Assembly: GCF_035917455.1 (NCBI RefSeq)
Contig: NZ_CP109078.1
Location: 868,001-932,000, forward strand
From: Micromonospora sp. NBC_01796
GTDB lineage: Bacteria; Actinomycetota; Actinomycetes; Mycobacteriales; Micromonosporaceae
Direction of reading: 5' to 3'
DNA length: 64,000 bases
The position numbers and the translations under genes were made by a program. This document shows positions 31,388-40,421 of this stretch, in pieces. A model generated the notes under the pieces. It had not been told where the DNA came from, did no database searches, and saw nothing but the letters and a program-made list of their open reading frames with translations. The stretch's first letter is position 1; each line of letters begins with the position of its first letter.

Positions 31388-32761
31388 ATGAAACGACTCC
31401 TCCGGTCGCTCGCCGCGGCCGGGGCCGCGGCGGCGCTGGCAGTGCTGAGCCTGATCGTGGCCACACCCGCGTCCGCGGCCACCCTGACCGAGGTGACCAA
31501 CTTCGGGACCAACCCCAGCAACCTGCGCATGCACCTGTACGTGCCGGACCGGGTCGCCGCCCGACCCGCGATCCTGGTGGCCGTGCACTACTGCACCGGA
31601 ACCGGTCCCGCCTTCTACTCCGGCACCCAGTTCGCCCAGCTCGCCGACCAGTACGGGTTCATCGTGATCTACCCGTCGGCGACCCGCAGCGGCCAGTGCT
31701 TCGACGTCTACTCGCCGCAGGCCCTGCGCCGCGACGGCGGCAGCGACCCGGTGGGGATCCTGTCGATGGTCCGGTACGTCCAGCAGCGCCACAACGGCGA
31801 CCCGGACCGGGTGTACGCCACCGGCGTCTCCTCCGGCGCGATGATGACCAACGTCCTGCTCGGGAACTATCCCGACGTGTTCAAGGCCGGTGCCGCCTTC
31901 GCGGGCGTGCCGCACAGTTGCTTCGCCACCACCGATGGCTCGACCTGGAACAGCCAGTGCGCCAACGGACAGGTCATCCGAACCGCCCAGCAGTGGGGTG
32001 ACCTGGTACGCAACGCGTACCCCGGTTACACCGGCGCCCGGCCGAGGATGCAGTTGTGGCACGGCACCAACGACGAGACGCTGCGTTACCCGAACTTCGG
32101 CGAGGAGATCAAGCAGTGGACCAACGTCCACGGGCTGAGCCAGACCCCGACGTTCACCGACACCCCGCAGTCCGGTTACACCCGCACCCGGTACGGCAGC
32201 AGCGGAGGCAACGCCCCGGTCGAGGCGATCAGCATGCAGGGCGTGTCGCACAACCTGCCGGTGAACGCGGCCGAGGCGATCCGCTTCTTCGGCCTGAACA
32301 GCACCACCCCGCCGACGACCCCGCCGCCGACCACTACTCCCCCGCCGACGACTCCCCCGCCCACCACTCCTCCGCCGACGACCCCGCCCCCGACCACGCC
32401 GCCCCCGACCACTCCCCCGCCGACCACGCCGCCGCCGGTGGGTGGGACCTGTGCGGTCGGTTACACGGTCAACGCCTGGAACACCGGCCTGACCACCGCC
32501 GTCACCATCAGCAACCGGGGTAGTGCCCCGATCAACGGCTGGACCCTGGTCTTCACCCTGCCGTCCGGGCAGACCATCACCTCCGGGTGGAACGCCAGCT
32601 ACAGCCCGACCAGCGGCGCGGTGAGCGCCCGCAACGTCAGCTACAACGGCACGATCCCGCCGAACGGCTCCACCAGCATCGGCTTCCAGGCCACCCACAC
32701 CGGCAACACCGGTCGGCCGGCCGCCTTCACCCTCAACGGCGTCGCCTGCACCGTCGTCTGA
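31388..32761 (+). CDS. Secreted CE1/PHB-depolymerase-type esterase with CBM2
   Basis: A 457-residue exported enzyme. Signal peptide 1-30 ends ASA. Residues about 35-305 form an alpha/beta esterase of the acetylxylan/feruloyl or PHB-depolymerase group: VAVHYCTGTG (oxyanion), TGVSSGAMM with nucleophile Ser148, HGTNDETLRYPN (Asp) and GVSHNLPVNAAE (His). A Thr/Pro linker of TPPPT repeats leads to a C-terminal family 2 cellulose-binding module (GTCAVGYTVNAWNTGLTT to GVACTVV) with a terminal disulfide. Anchoring to cellulose points to removal of acetyl or feruloyl groups from plant-wall xylan. ATG 31388 follows GAAGGGGAAC. A terminator follows. Confidence 0.9.
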   Translation: MKRLLRSLAAAGAAAALAVLSLIVATPASAATLTEVTNFGTNPSNLRMHLYVPDRVAARPAILVAVHYCTGTGPAFYSGTQFAQLADQYGFIVIYPSATRSGQCFDVYSPQALRRDGGSDPVGILSMVRYVQQRHNGDPDRVYATGVSSGAMMTNVLLGNYPDVFKAGAAFAGVPHSCFATTDGSTWNSQCANGQVIRTAQQWGDLVRNAYPGYTGARPRMQLWHGTNDETLRYPNFGEEIKQWTNVHGLSQTPTFTDTPQSGYTRTRYGSSGGNAPVEAISMQGVSHNLPVNAAEAIRFFGLNSTTPPTTPPPTTTPPPTTPPPTTPPPTTPPPTTPPPTTPPPTTPPPVGGTCAVGYTVNAWNTGLTTAVTISNRGSAPINGWTLVFTLPSGQTITSGWNASYSPTSGAVSARNVSYNGTIPPNGSTSIGFQATHTGNTGRPAAFTLNGVACTVV

Positions 32762-32768
32762 TCCGGTG

Positions 32769-32811
32769 ACTGTCCGGGGTGACAGCAACCCGTCCCGTCA
32801 CCCCGGACAGT
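32769..32811 (+). terminator. Terminator of the CBM2 esterase gene
   Basis: A perfect 15-bp stem, 32769-32783 with 32797-32811, and 13-base loop, starting eight bases after the stop. Confidence 0.8.
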
Positions 32812-32974
32812 GCCGTACCGCCCCGCAGGCGCGTCAACTTGGCGTGCTGTCGTACAGGTGGGGCAGGATGCAACACGTGTCGTGTCTTGAGCAAGAATCG
32901 CCCGTGGTCCGCGCGTCGGACCCGACCCACGGACCGAAGCCGGTCCGGGCGTCGGCGCCGACCGGAGCCCGGCG

Positions 32975-34744
32975 GTGAGCACCCCGCCGATCGGCGACGA
33001 GTCGACCGACCCCGGCACGGTGGTCGGCCGGGTCCTGGGCACCGCCGACGCCACCCCGTTGCAGTTCTGGACCGCCGTCGGACCGGACAGCTACCTGCAA
33101 CTCGACGACGTGGTGGTGACCCGGCGTGAGCTGCCCGACCGGGAACCGGTGACGATCGCCGGGGTGGTCACCCAGGTCCGGGCCCGGCACGAGGGCGCGC
33201 AGTTCGACTCGGACGTCTTCGCAATCGCCGACGGCACCCTGCCGGCCCAGGTGCAGGAGGCCGCCGAGATCACCACCACCCGGGTCGACCCGGAGTTCTA
33301 CGTCCCGCCGTCACCCGGCGCGCTGGTCTACCGGGCGCAGGGCGAGGCGCGTGACTCGGCGCTGCACTTCGACCGGATGGAGCGGCGGGTGCCGATGGGC
33401 ACCGGCCGGGACGGGGTGCCGGTCTTCCTCAACGCCGACTTCCTCGACGGGAGCCGGGGCGCCCACGTGTCGATCTCCGGCATCTCCGGGGTGGCGACCA
33501 AGACCAGCTTCGCCACCTTCCTGCTCTACTCGGTGTTCCGCTCCGGGGTGCTCGGCGGCGACGCGGTCAACGCCAAGGCGCTGATCTTCAACGTCAAGGG
33601 TGAGGACCTGCTCTTCCTCGACCACCCGAACACCCGCCTGGACGCGGCCACCACCGCGGCGTACGCGAAGCTCGGGCTCACCGCGGGCGCGTTCCCCGAC
33701 GTTCGGGTCTACGCCCCTCCCCGGGCCGGTGACGCCTCCGGCACCCCGGACGTGAGCAGCAGGCTGACCGGGGTGGACAGCTTCTACTGGACGCTGACCG
33801 AGTTCTGCGCCGACCGGATGCTGCCGTACGTCTTCGCCGACGCCGACGACGAACGCCAGCAGTACACGATGGTGGTCCACTCGGTCACCGCCCACCTGCA
33901 CCGGTACGCCCAGCCGGCCGACGGCGGGGTGAGCATCGACGGGGTACGGGTGCACTCCTACCCCGACCTGGTCGACCACATCGTGGAGCAGCTCACCGAC
34001 GAGGAGACCCGGTCCACCTGGGCCGGCAGCGCGATCAACACCGGCACGGTGAACGCGTTCGCCCGACGGCTGATCAACAGCAAGAAGGACCTGGCCCGGC
34101 TGATCCGGGGCGACCTGGCCACCCGCCGCCCGCACCGGATCAACACCGCCGAGAGCGCCCAGGTCACCGTCGTCGACCTGCACAACCTGCCGGACCGGGC
34201 GCAGCGGTTCGTGGTCGGTGTGACGCTGAAGACCGAGTTCGAGAACAAGGAGAAGACCGGCACCGCCAAGCCGCTGCTCTTCGTGGTGCTGGACGAGCTG
34301 AACAAGTACGCCCCCCGCGAGGGCTCCTCCCCGATCAAGGAGGTGCTGCTGGACATCGCCGAGCGCGGTCGCTCCCTCGGGGTGATCCTGATCGGCGCCC
34401 AGCAGACCGCCAGCGAGGTGGAACGGCGGATCGTCACCAACTCGGCGATCCGGGTGGTCGGCCGGCTCGACCCGGCCGAGGCGTCCCGCCCCGAGTACGG
34501 CTTCCTCCCCCCGGCGCAACGCCAACGCGCGCTGCTCGCCAAACCCGGCACCATGTTCGTCAACCAGCCGGACATCCCGGTCCCGCTCTGCCTGGAGTTC
34601 CCCTTCCCGGCCTGGGCGACCCGGGTCTCCGAGGCCGGCCAGGCCCCGTCGGAGACGCTGCGTTCGATCACCCAGGCGGCCGACCCGTTCGCGGTGGTCG
34701 GCTCCGGGGCCGGCGCGCTGACCGACGACGACATCCCGTTCTGA
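32975..34744 (+). CDS. herA: HerA-like hexameric DNA-translocating ATPase
   Basis: A 589-residue ATPase. Residues about 15-125 form the small HAS-barrel typical of HerA (TVVGRVLGTADATPLQFWTAV, TIAGVVTQVRARHEG), followed by the FtsK/HerA RecA core. The P-loop is the variant GISGVATKTS (169-178), with Thr where canonical Walker A has Gly before Lys. Walker B is LLFVVLDE (434-441), and GAQQTAS (474-480) fits the sensor Gln. HerA pumps DNA and drives NurA during 5'-end resection. Start GTG 32975 has a CGGAG site. It is the first gene of a four-gene run with SbcD, SbcC and a NurA-like protein; next gene 10 bases on. Confidence 0.85.
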   Translation: MSTPPIGDESTDPGTVVGRVLGTADATPLQFWTAVGPDSYLQLDDVVVTRRELPDREPVTIAGVVTQVRARHEGAQFDSDVFAIADGTLPAQVQEAAEITTTRVDPEFYVPPSPGALVYRAQGEARDSALHFDRMERRVPMGTGRDGVPVFLNADFLDGSRGAHVSISGISGVATKTSFATFLLYSVFRSGVLGGDAVNAKALIFNVKGEDLLFLDHPNTRLDAATTAAYAKLGLTAGAFPDVRVYAPPRAGDASGTPDVSSRLTGVDSFYWTLTEFCADRMLPYVFADADDERQQYTMVVHSVTAHLHRYAQPADGGVSIDGVRVHSYPDLVDHIVEQLTDEETRSTWAGSAINTGTVNAFARRLINSKKDLARLIRGDLATRRPHRINTAESAQVTVVDLHNLPDRAQRFVVGVTLKTEFENKEKTGTAKPLLFVVLDELNKYAPREGSSPIKEVLLDIAERGRSLGVILIGAQQTASEVERRIVTNSAIRVVGRLDPAEASRPEYGFLPPAQRQRALLAKPGTMFVNQPDIPVPLCLEFPFPAWATRVSEAGQAPSETLRSITQAADPFAVVGSGAGALTDDDIPF

Positions 34745-34754
34745 GGACCCCGCC

Positions 34755-35900
34755 GTGAAGATCCTGCACACCTCCGACTGGCACATCGGCAAGGTCCTCA
34801 AGGGACAGTCACGGGTCGCCGAGCAGGTGAAGGTGCTGACCCAGGTGGTGGAGGTCGCCCGCGCCGAGCAACCCGACCTGGTGATCGTCGCCGGTGACCT
34901 CTACGACACCGCCGCGCCCACCCCGGAGGCGACCCGGCTGGTCACGCGCGCGCTGACCGCGCTGCGCAACACCGGGGCGCAGGTGGTCGCGGTCGGCGGC
35001 AACCACGACAACGGGCCGGCACTGGACGCCCTGCGCCCGTGGGCCGACGCGGCCGGGGTGGCGCTGCGCGGCAGTGTCCGGGACACCCCGGAGGAACACC
35101 TGGTCGACGGGGTCACCGCCGGTGGCGAGCGGTGGCGGTTGGTCGCCCTGCCGTTCCTGTCCCAGCGGTACGCGGTCCGGGCGACGGAAATGTACGAGCT
35201 GACCGCCGCCGAGGCGAACCAGACGTACGCCGACCACGTCGGGCGGCTCATCCGGCGGCTCACCGAGAGCTTCAGCGAACCGGACCGGGTGCACCTGGTC
35301 ACCGCCCACCTGACCGTGGTCGGCGCGATGGCCGGCGGCGGCGAGCGGGAGTCGCAGACCGTACTCGGGTATGCGGTGCCGGCGACGGTCTTCCCGACCA
35401 ACGCGCACTACGTGGCGCTCGGCCACCTGCACCGGTCCCAGCAGGTGCCCGGACCGGCCCCGATCCGCTACAGCGGGAGCCCGCTCGCGATCGACTTCGG
35501 CGAGGAGGAGAACCGGCCCTCGGTCACCATCGTCGAGGTCGGCACCAGCACCGCCGCCCGTACCCGTGAGGTGCCGATCACCGCCGCCTCGCCGCTGCGT
35601 ACGGTCCGGGGCACCCTCGCCGAACTGGCCGAGATCGAGGCGCCGGACGGGTGGCTGCGGGTGTACGTACGCGAGACACCCCGGGCCGGGCTGCGCGAGG
35701 AGGTGCAGGCCCTGCTCCCCCGCGCGCTGGAGGTCCGGGTCGATCCGGAGCTGCTGGCGGCGGCCACCCGTACCCGGGCCGCACCCCGGGCCGGTCGCTC
35801 GGCGCGGGAACTGTTCGGCGACTACCTGGACAGTCGGGGCCCGGAGGACGACGGCGTACGCGACCTGTTCGACGAGCTGTACGAGGAGGTGGGCGGGTAG
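34755..35900 (+). CDS. sbcD: SbcD (Mre11-type) nuclease subunit
   Basis: A 381-residue calcineurin-like phosphoesterase. The metal-binding motifs are intact: SDWH (Asp8, His10), AGDLYD (Asp48), GGNHD (82-85), the VTAHLTVVG segment and GHLHRSQ. With SbcC it forms an ATP-dependent nuclease that opens hairpins and trims blocked DNA ends. GTG 34755 begins 10 bases after the HerA stop. The stop codon overlaps the SbcC GTG by one base. Length fits bacterial SbcD. Confidence 0.92.
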   Translation: MKILHTSDWHIGKVLKGQSRVAEQVKVLTQVVEVARAEQPDLVIVAGDLYDTAAPTPEATRLVTRALTALRNTGAQVVAVGGNHDNGPALDALRPWADAAGVALRGSVRDTPEEHLVDGVTAGGERWRLVALPFLSQRYAVRATEMYELTAAEANQTYADHVGRLIRRLTESFSEPDRVHLVTAHLTVVGAMAGGGERESQTVLGYAVPATVFPTNAHYVALGHLHRSQQVPGPAPIRYSGSPLAIDFGEEENRPSVTIVEVGTSTAARTREVPITAASPLRTVRGTLAELAEIEAPDGWLRVYVRETPRAGLREEVQALLPRALEVRVDPELLAAATRTRAAPRAGRSARELFGDYLDSRGPEDDGVRDLFDELYEEVGG

Positions 35901-38392
35901 TGCGTCCGCTCCGGCTGGACCTGGCGGGCTTCACCGTCTTCCGGGAGCCCACCACGATCGACTTCACCGACGCCGACTTCTTCGCCCTGGTCGGGCCGAC
36001 CGGTTCGGGCAAGTCGACGGTCCTCGACGCGATCTGCTTCGCCCTCTACGGCACCGTCCCGCGCTGGGGCGGCAGCCGGGGCATCGCCAACGCCCTCGCC
36101 CCGTCGGCGGTCGAGGCCCGGGTCCGGCTGGTCTTCGACTCCGCCGGCTCCCGTTACGTGGCGACCCGGGTGGTCCGGCGGGACAGCCGGGGCAACGTCA
36201 AGACCGGCAACGCCGGCCTGCAACGGATGCCCGACGGGTTCGACGTGACCAAGCTCGACACCGGGATGAGCCCGGAGGACCTCGGCGAGGCCCTGGCCGG
36301 CACCCCGGCCCAGATGGACGAGGCGGTGCTGACCGCAGTCGGCCTGCCGTACGAGCAGTTCACCAGCTGTGTGGTGCTGCCGCAGGGGCAGTTCGCGGAC
36401 TTCCTGCACGCCAAGCCCGCCACCCGGCAGCAGATCCTGATCAACCTGCTCGGGCTCGGCGTCTACGAGCGGGTGCAGCAGGCCGCCACCGGGCGCGCGG
36501 TCGGAGCCGAGGCGCAGCTCGCCGCGGTCAACCAGGTACTGCAGGGGCTCACCGACGCCGACGAGGAGACCCTGACCGCCGCCACCGAGCACGTCGGCGC
36601 GATGCATCGGCTGGCCGACGACGTGCGGGCCGCCGTACCCGAACTGGAACGGGCCCGTGCGGCGGCGGACGCGGCGGCGGCCCGGCTGACCGCGCTCGAC
36701 GGCGAACTCGCCGAACTGGACCGGATCCACCCGCCGGCCGACGTCGCCGCCGTGGCGCGGGCGGTGACCGACGCGCGGGCCGTGGCGGCGGAGACCGTCG
36801 CGGCGGTCACCCTGGCCGAGGAACGCGAAGAGAAGGTACGCGGCGAGCTGGCCTCGGCCGGTGACCAGACGATGCTGCGGCTGCTGTTGCAGGCACACAC
36901 CGAACGGGACCGGGTGGCCGCCGAGGCGGAAGCCCTCGGGTCCGGGCTGACCGGCGCCGAGACCGACCACACCGCCGCGCTCGCCGCACTCGACCGGGCC
37001 CGCACCGACGCCGAGCGGGCGTCCGTGGAGCTGGAGGCGGCGCGCCGGGCATACCAGGAGGCGCAGACCGCCGACCGGGCCGCCGCGCTGCGCGGACACC
37101 TCGCCGCCGGGGAGCCGTGCCCGGTCTGCGAGCAGGAGGTGCACGTGGTGCCCGCGGTGCCGGCCGGTTCCGCGGTGACCGCCGCCGAGGCCGCCGGACA
37201 CACCGCCAGGACCACCGCCGACGCCGCGACCAAGGTCCTCACCGAACGCGAACGGGCCGCCCGCGCCCTGGAACGGGACCTCGACCGGGCCCGTGCCCGG
37301 CACGACCAGCTCGCCGCCGCACTGTCCGAACTGGACACCCGGCTGGCCGACTCGCCCGGACCGGCCGCCCTGCGTCGTGAACTCGCCGCCCTGGACAGGC
37401 TGCGCGGCCAACTCGACCAGGCCGGTACGGCGGTCCGCACCGCACGGGAGGCGTCCCGGCGGGCCCGGACCGGAGTCGAGGCGGCCGAGGAACGGGTCCG
37501 GCTCGCCGGCCGGGAGTTCGACACCGCCCGCGACCGGATCGCCCGGCTCGGCCCGCCCGCCGCCGACCGGGACGACCTCGCCGCCGCCTGGGAGGTGCTG
37601 CGCGACTGGGCGCAGCGGGAGGCGGACCGCCGACGGGCCGACCGGGTCGACGCCGCGAGTGCGGTGGCGCAGGCACGGGCCGCCGCCGACACCGTCGCCG
37701 CCGGGATCGCCGCCCTGTTCACCGCCGCCGGGGTGCCCGCCGGCAACGCGACGGGCCGGTCCGGCACCGACCCGGTGGCCGCCGCGGCGGTCGCGGTGGT
37801 GGCCGCCGAGGCCGAACAGCGGCGCCTGGCGCAGCGGCGGGAGCAGGCCGACCAGCTCACCGAGAAACGGGTCGAACACGAACGCGCCGCCCGGACGGCA
37901 CGGTCGTTGGCGGGGCACCTACGGGCCAACAACTTCGAACGGTGGCTGCTCGCCGAGGCGCTGGACCTGCTGGTCGACGGCGCCTCCCGGATCCTGCGCG
38001 AACTGACCGGCGGGCAGTACGAACTCACCCACGACAAGGGCGAGTTCTACGTGGTCGACCAGCACGACGCCGGGCTGCGCCGGGGCGTACGGACGCTGTC
38101 CGGCGGGGAGACGTTCCAGGCCAGCCTGGCCCTGGCACTGGCCCTGTCCGAGCAGCTCGCCGGCCTCTCCACCACCACCGCCAGCCTGGAGTCGATCCTG
38201 CTCGACGAGGGCTTCGGCACCCTCGACGTGGCCACCCTCGACACCGTCGCGGCGACCCTGGAAACCCTGGCCGCCCGGGGTGACCGGATGGTCGGCGTGG
38301 TCACCCACGTACCGGCGCTGGCCGAACGGGTGCCGGTCCGGTACGAGGTCAGCAAGGACGCCCGTACCGCACGGGTGGAGCGGATCGGATGA
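35900..38392 (+). CDS. sbcC: SbcC (Rad50-type) SMC-like ATPase
   Basis: An 830-residue SMC-family ATPase. Walker A GPTGSGKST is at 32-40. Long Ala/Glu/Arg-rich coiled-coil arms (about 190-690) meet at a zinc hook, CPVC (Cys407, Cys410). The ABC signature LSGGE is at 733-737 and Walker B ILLDEG at about 767-771. CVVLPQGQFADFLHAKPATRQQIL is the SbcC/Rad50 Q-loop region. It partners SbcD and holds DNA ends. Start GTG 35900 overlaps the SbcD stop (TAGTG); an open frame continues upstream inside sbcD but is not coding. Its stop overlaps the next gene by ATGA. Confidence 0.92.
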   Translation: MRPLRLDLAGFTVFREPTTIDFTDADFFALVGPTGSGKSTVLDAICFALYGTVPRWGGSRGIANALAPSAVEARVRLVFDSAGSRYVATRVVRRDSRGNVKTGNAGLQRMPDGFDVTKLDTGMSPEDLGEALAGTPAQMDEAVLTAVGLPYEQFTSCVVLPQGQFADFLHAKPATRQQILINLLGLGVYERVQQAATGRAVGAEAQLAAVNQVLQGLTDADEETLTAATEHVGAMHRLADDVRAAVPELERARAAADAAAARLTALDGELAELDRIHPPADVAAVARAVTDARAVAAETVAAVTLAEEREEKVRGELASAGDQTMLRLLLQAHTERDRVAAEAEALGSGLTGAETDHTAALAALDRARTDAERASVELEAARRAYQEAQTADRAAALRGHLAAGEPCPVCEQEVHVVPAVPAGSAVTAAEAAGHTARTTADAATKVLTERERAARALERDLDRARARHDQLAAALSELDTRLADSPGPAALRRELAALDRLRGQLDQAGTAVRTAREASRRARTGVEAAEERVRLAGREFDTARDRIARLGPPAADRDDLAAAWEVLRDWAQREADRRRADRVDAASAVAQARAAADTVAAGIAALFTAAGVPAGNATGRSGTDPVAAAAVAVVAAEAEQRRLAQRREQADQLTEKRVEHERAARTARSLAGHLRANNFERWLLAEALDLLVDGASRILRELTGGQYELTHDKGEFYVVDQHDAGLRRGVRTLSGGETFQASLALALALSEQLAGLSTTTASLESILLDEGFGTLDVATLDTVAATLETLAARGDRMVGVVTHVPALAERVPVRYEVSKDARTARVERIG

Positions 38393-39363
38393 CCGGGACC
38401 CAGGAGCCACCGCCCCGGCTCTACGTCGACGGCTGGGACCCCTCCTACGGTGCCTCGTTCGAGGCGGCCGGCGGACCGGCGGCGCCGAGCAGCGCACAGG
38501 TCGACGCGACCGTGGAGATGCCGGCGGACGAGTGGCGGGCGGTGGGCGTACCGGACGGTTTGCGGCCACCGGACGTGGTGCTCCTGGTCGACGGGGTACG
38601 CCGGATCGACGCCAGCGTCTGGACCCGCGAGCACGACGGTGCCTCGTACCCCGGCATCGCCGCCTCGTACGCCGCCGGCGTGGTCCGGTGCGACCTGCGG
38701 CGCGGGGCGGCCGAGCTGGCCGGGTCGCAGGTCAAACGGGGGCTGTTCACCGCCAGCCCGTCGGCCGGGGACGTGCTCGCCGGTCAGGTCCGCTACACGC
38801 TGCACCGGGTCGGCGGGACCGGTGAGCTGAGCAAGCTGCCGGCCGCCGTACAGGGGCCGCTGACCGCCCTGGAGGTCGAGGTCTCCGACGCGGCCAGGAC
38901 CGACGACGACCTGCTGATCCTGGACGGGCCGCTGCGCAACCGGCGCGACCTGCCACGTGCCATCGGCTACATCAAGACCCAGCACAGCCAGTACCTGGAC
39001 GCCGGGCTGACCGCCGTGGTGACCCGGCTGGCGCCGGGGGAACGGTCCCCGGTGTTCAAGCTCGGCACCGCCTGGGGCGGCTACTCCTGGTACCTGCGGC
39101 TGCCGGGGACGACCGGTGCCCCGTGGGCCGGGATCGTCCGGGTCGAGTGCTCGGCCGAGCTGAGCGCCCCGGAGGCGATCGGGCTCGCCGACCGGTCCCT
39201 GGTGACACTGCCCCGGTTCGCCTCGTCGCCGTACAAGGATCCTCGGGCACCGCAGAACCTGATCCCGATCGCCGGGCTGGAGCGCCGGCTGCGGGCCCTG
39301 CTCGGCGACGCCCGGCTGCTGCACCGCACGCTGACCGTGGCCGCCAACCGGCTTCCGCGCTGA
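38389..39363 (+). CDS. nurA: NurA-like 5'-3' nuclease
   Basis: A 324-residue protein usually left as hypothetical. Its pattern fits the NurA domain: VVLLVDGVRRIDASVW (catalytic Asp68 strand), a YAAGVVRCDLRRGAAEL strand, LLILDGPL (acidic strand), RDLPRAIGYIKTQHSQYL helix, and a terminal block with SPYKDPRAPQNLIPIAGLERRLRALLGDARLL. NurA digests 5' ends inside the HerA ring. The start overlaps the SbcC stop by four bases, completing HerA-SbcD-SbcC-NurA. The fold assignment is inferred from motifs plus operon context; direct proof would need structure or profile search. Confidence 0.7.
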   Translation: MTGTQEPPPRLYVDGWDPSYGASFEAAGGPAAPSSAQVDATVEMPADEWRAVGVPDGLRPPDVVLLVDGVRRIDASVWTREHDGASYPGIAASYAAGVVRCDLRRGAAELAGSQVKRGLFTASPSAGDVLAGQVRYTLHRVGGTGELSKLPAAVQGPLTALEVEVSDAARTDDDLLILDGPLRNRRDLPRAIGYIKTQHSQYLDAGLTAVVTRLAPGERSPVFKLGTAWGGYSWYLRLPGTTGAPWAGIVRVECSAELSAPEAIGLADRSLVTLPRFASSPYKDPRAPQNLIPIAGLERRLRALLGDARLLHRTLTVAANRLPR

Positions 39364-39423
39364 TCCGGTGACGCTGGCCATGGTCGCCGGCCCGGTCGGG
39401 GTCCGACCGACGATACTGGCGGT

Positions 39424-40281
39424 ATGGCACGCAAGCGAGGTCCGGACCGGCTCGCCGTACGGGTCGACACCGGGCTCGCCGAGCTGGTGCCCGACCCCGA
39501 CCGGCCGCGATCGTTCACGCTCAACCTCGACGGCACCCCGCAGTCGCACGTCGACCTGGACGACCCGACCCACCTCGAATTCGAGTACATCCGTCGGATG
39601 GCCGCCGCGATCGACCTGGTCGCCCCGGCCGGTACGCCGCTGCGGGTGCTGCACCTCGGCGGCGGCGCGCTGACCCTGCCCCGGTACGTGGCACAGACCC
39701 GCCCCGGCTCCACCCAACGGGTGGTCGAGATCGACGCCGCCCTGGTCGAACTGGTCCGCCGGGAACTGCCGTGGCCGCCACAGGCCCGGCTGAAGGTACG
39801 GGTCGCCGACGCCCGGGAGGCGCTGACCGGATCACCGGAGGACTCCTACGACCTGGTGGTAGCCGACGTGTTCGCCGGTGCCCGGACCCCGGCCCGGCTC
39901 ACCTCGGTCGAGTTCGCCGCCGAGGTGGCACGGGTGCTCCGACCGGCCGGCAGCTACCTGGTGAACGTCGCCGACGGGCCGCCGCTGAAGCACATCCGGG
40001 GTCAGGTCGCCACGATCCGGTCGGTGCTGCCGATGGCCTGCCTGGTCGCCGACGCGGCGGTGCTGCGCGGTCGCCGGTACGGCAACCTGGTGCTGGTCGC
40101 CGGACGGGTGCCACCGCCGGTGGCCGAATTGACCCGCCGTGCGGCCGGTGACTGGTTTCCCGGCCGGGTGCTGGCCGACGAGGAACTGGAACGGTTCGTC
40201 GGCGGCGCCAAAATAGTGGTGGACGCCACCGCGACCGGTTCCGCCGCGCCCCCGGCCGGCACCTTCGGCGTCGCCGGGTGA
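39424..40281 (+). CDS. Spermidine-synthase-like methyltransferase-fold protein
   Basis: A 285-residue protein related to spermidine synthase. VLHLGGGALTLPRYVAQTRPGSTQRVVEID is the nucleotide-binding region, VADAREAL follows and DSYDLVVADVFAG contains the catalytic-loop Asp. Actinobacterial proteins of this group usually lack proof of polyamine synthesis and may act on other substrates. It starts 60 bases after the NurA stop, so it may or may not belong to that transcript. Its stop region carries the first copy of a 17-base direct repeat. Confidence 0.75.
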   Translation: MARKRGPDRLAVRVDTGLAELVPDPDRPRSFTLNLDGTPQSHVDLDDPTHLEFEYIRRMAAAIDLVAPAGTPLRVLHLGGGALTLPRYVAQTRPGSTQRVVEIDAALVELVRRELPWPPQARLKVRVADAREALTGSPEDSYDLVVADVFAGARTPARLTSVEFAAEVARVLRPAGSYLVNVADGPPLKHIRGQVATIRSVLPMACLVADAAVLRGRRYGNLVLVAGRVPPPVAELTRRAAGDWFPGRVLADEELERFVGGAKIVVDATATGSAAPPAGTFGVAG

Positions 40282-40392
40282 TCCGTACCACTCGGGGTCG
40301 GGTGAGCCGCTCCGCATAGGGCTGAATCACGGTCGCCCAGGATCCGGTGCATTGCCGTTGATCCGTTCCCGGTTCTGATCCGTACCCCTCGG
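40279..40392 (+). repeat. 17-base direct repeats in front of the sigma gene
   Basis: TGATCCGTACCACTCGG (40279-40295) and TGATCCGTACCCCTCGG (40376-40392) agree at 16 of 17 positions, 97 bp apart, with a partial copy (TTGATCCGTTCCCGG) near 40360. The second lies 30 bases before the sigma-factor start. They may be promoter or operator elements; nothing else is seen in 40282-40421. Confidence 0.5.
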
Positions 40393-40421
40393 TGGCTGGA
40401 TGACCGGAAGCGGAGGGGTGA

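Noticed and set aside
32310-32440. Short repeats that could look like a CRISPR or minisatellite
   Set aside because: They encode the in-frame TPPPT linker of the CBM2 esterase; no spacer structure.
35651-35899. Upstream extension of the sbcC frame
   Set aside because: It overlaps sbcD; the SbcC N-terminus with the Walker A motif begins properly at GTG 35900.
36463-38037. 524-residue Ser/Ala/Arg-rich minus-strand frame
   Set aside because: Shadow of the SbcC coiled coil; no recognisable domain.
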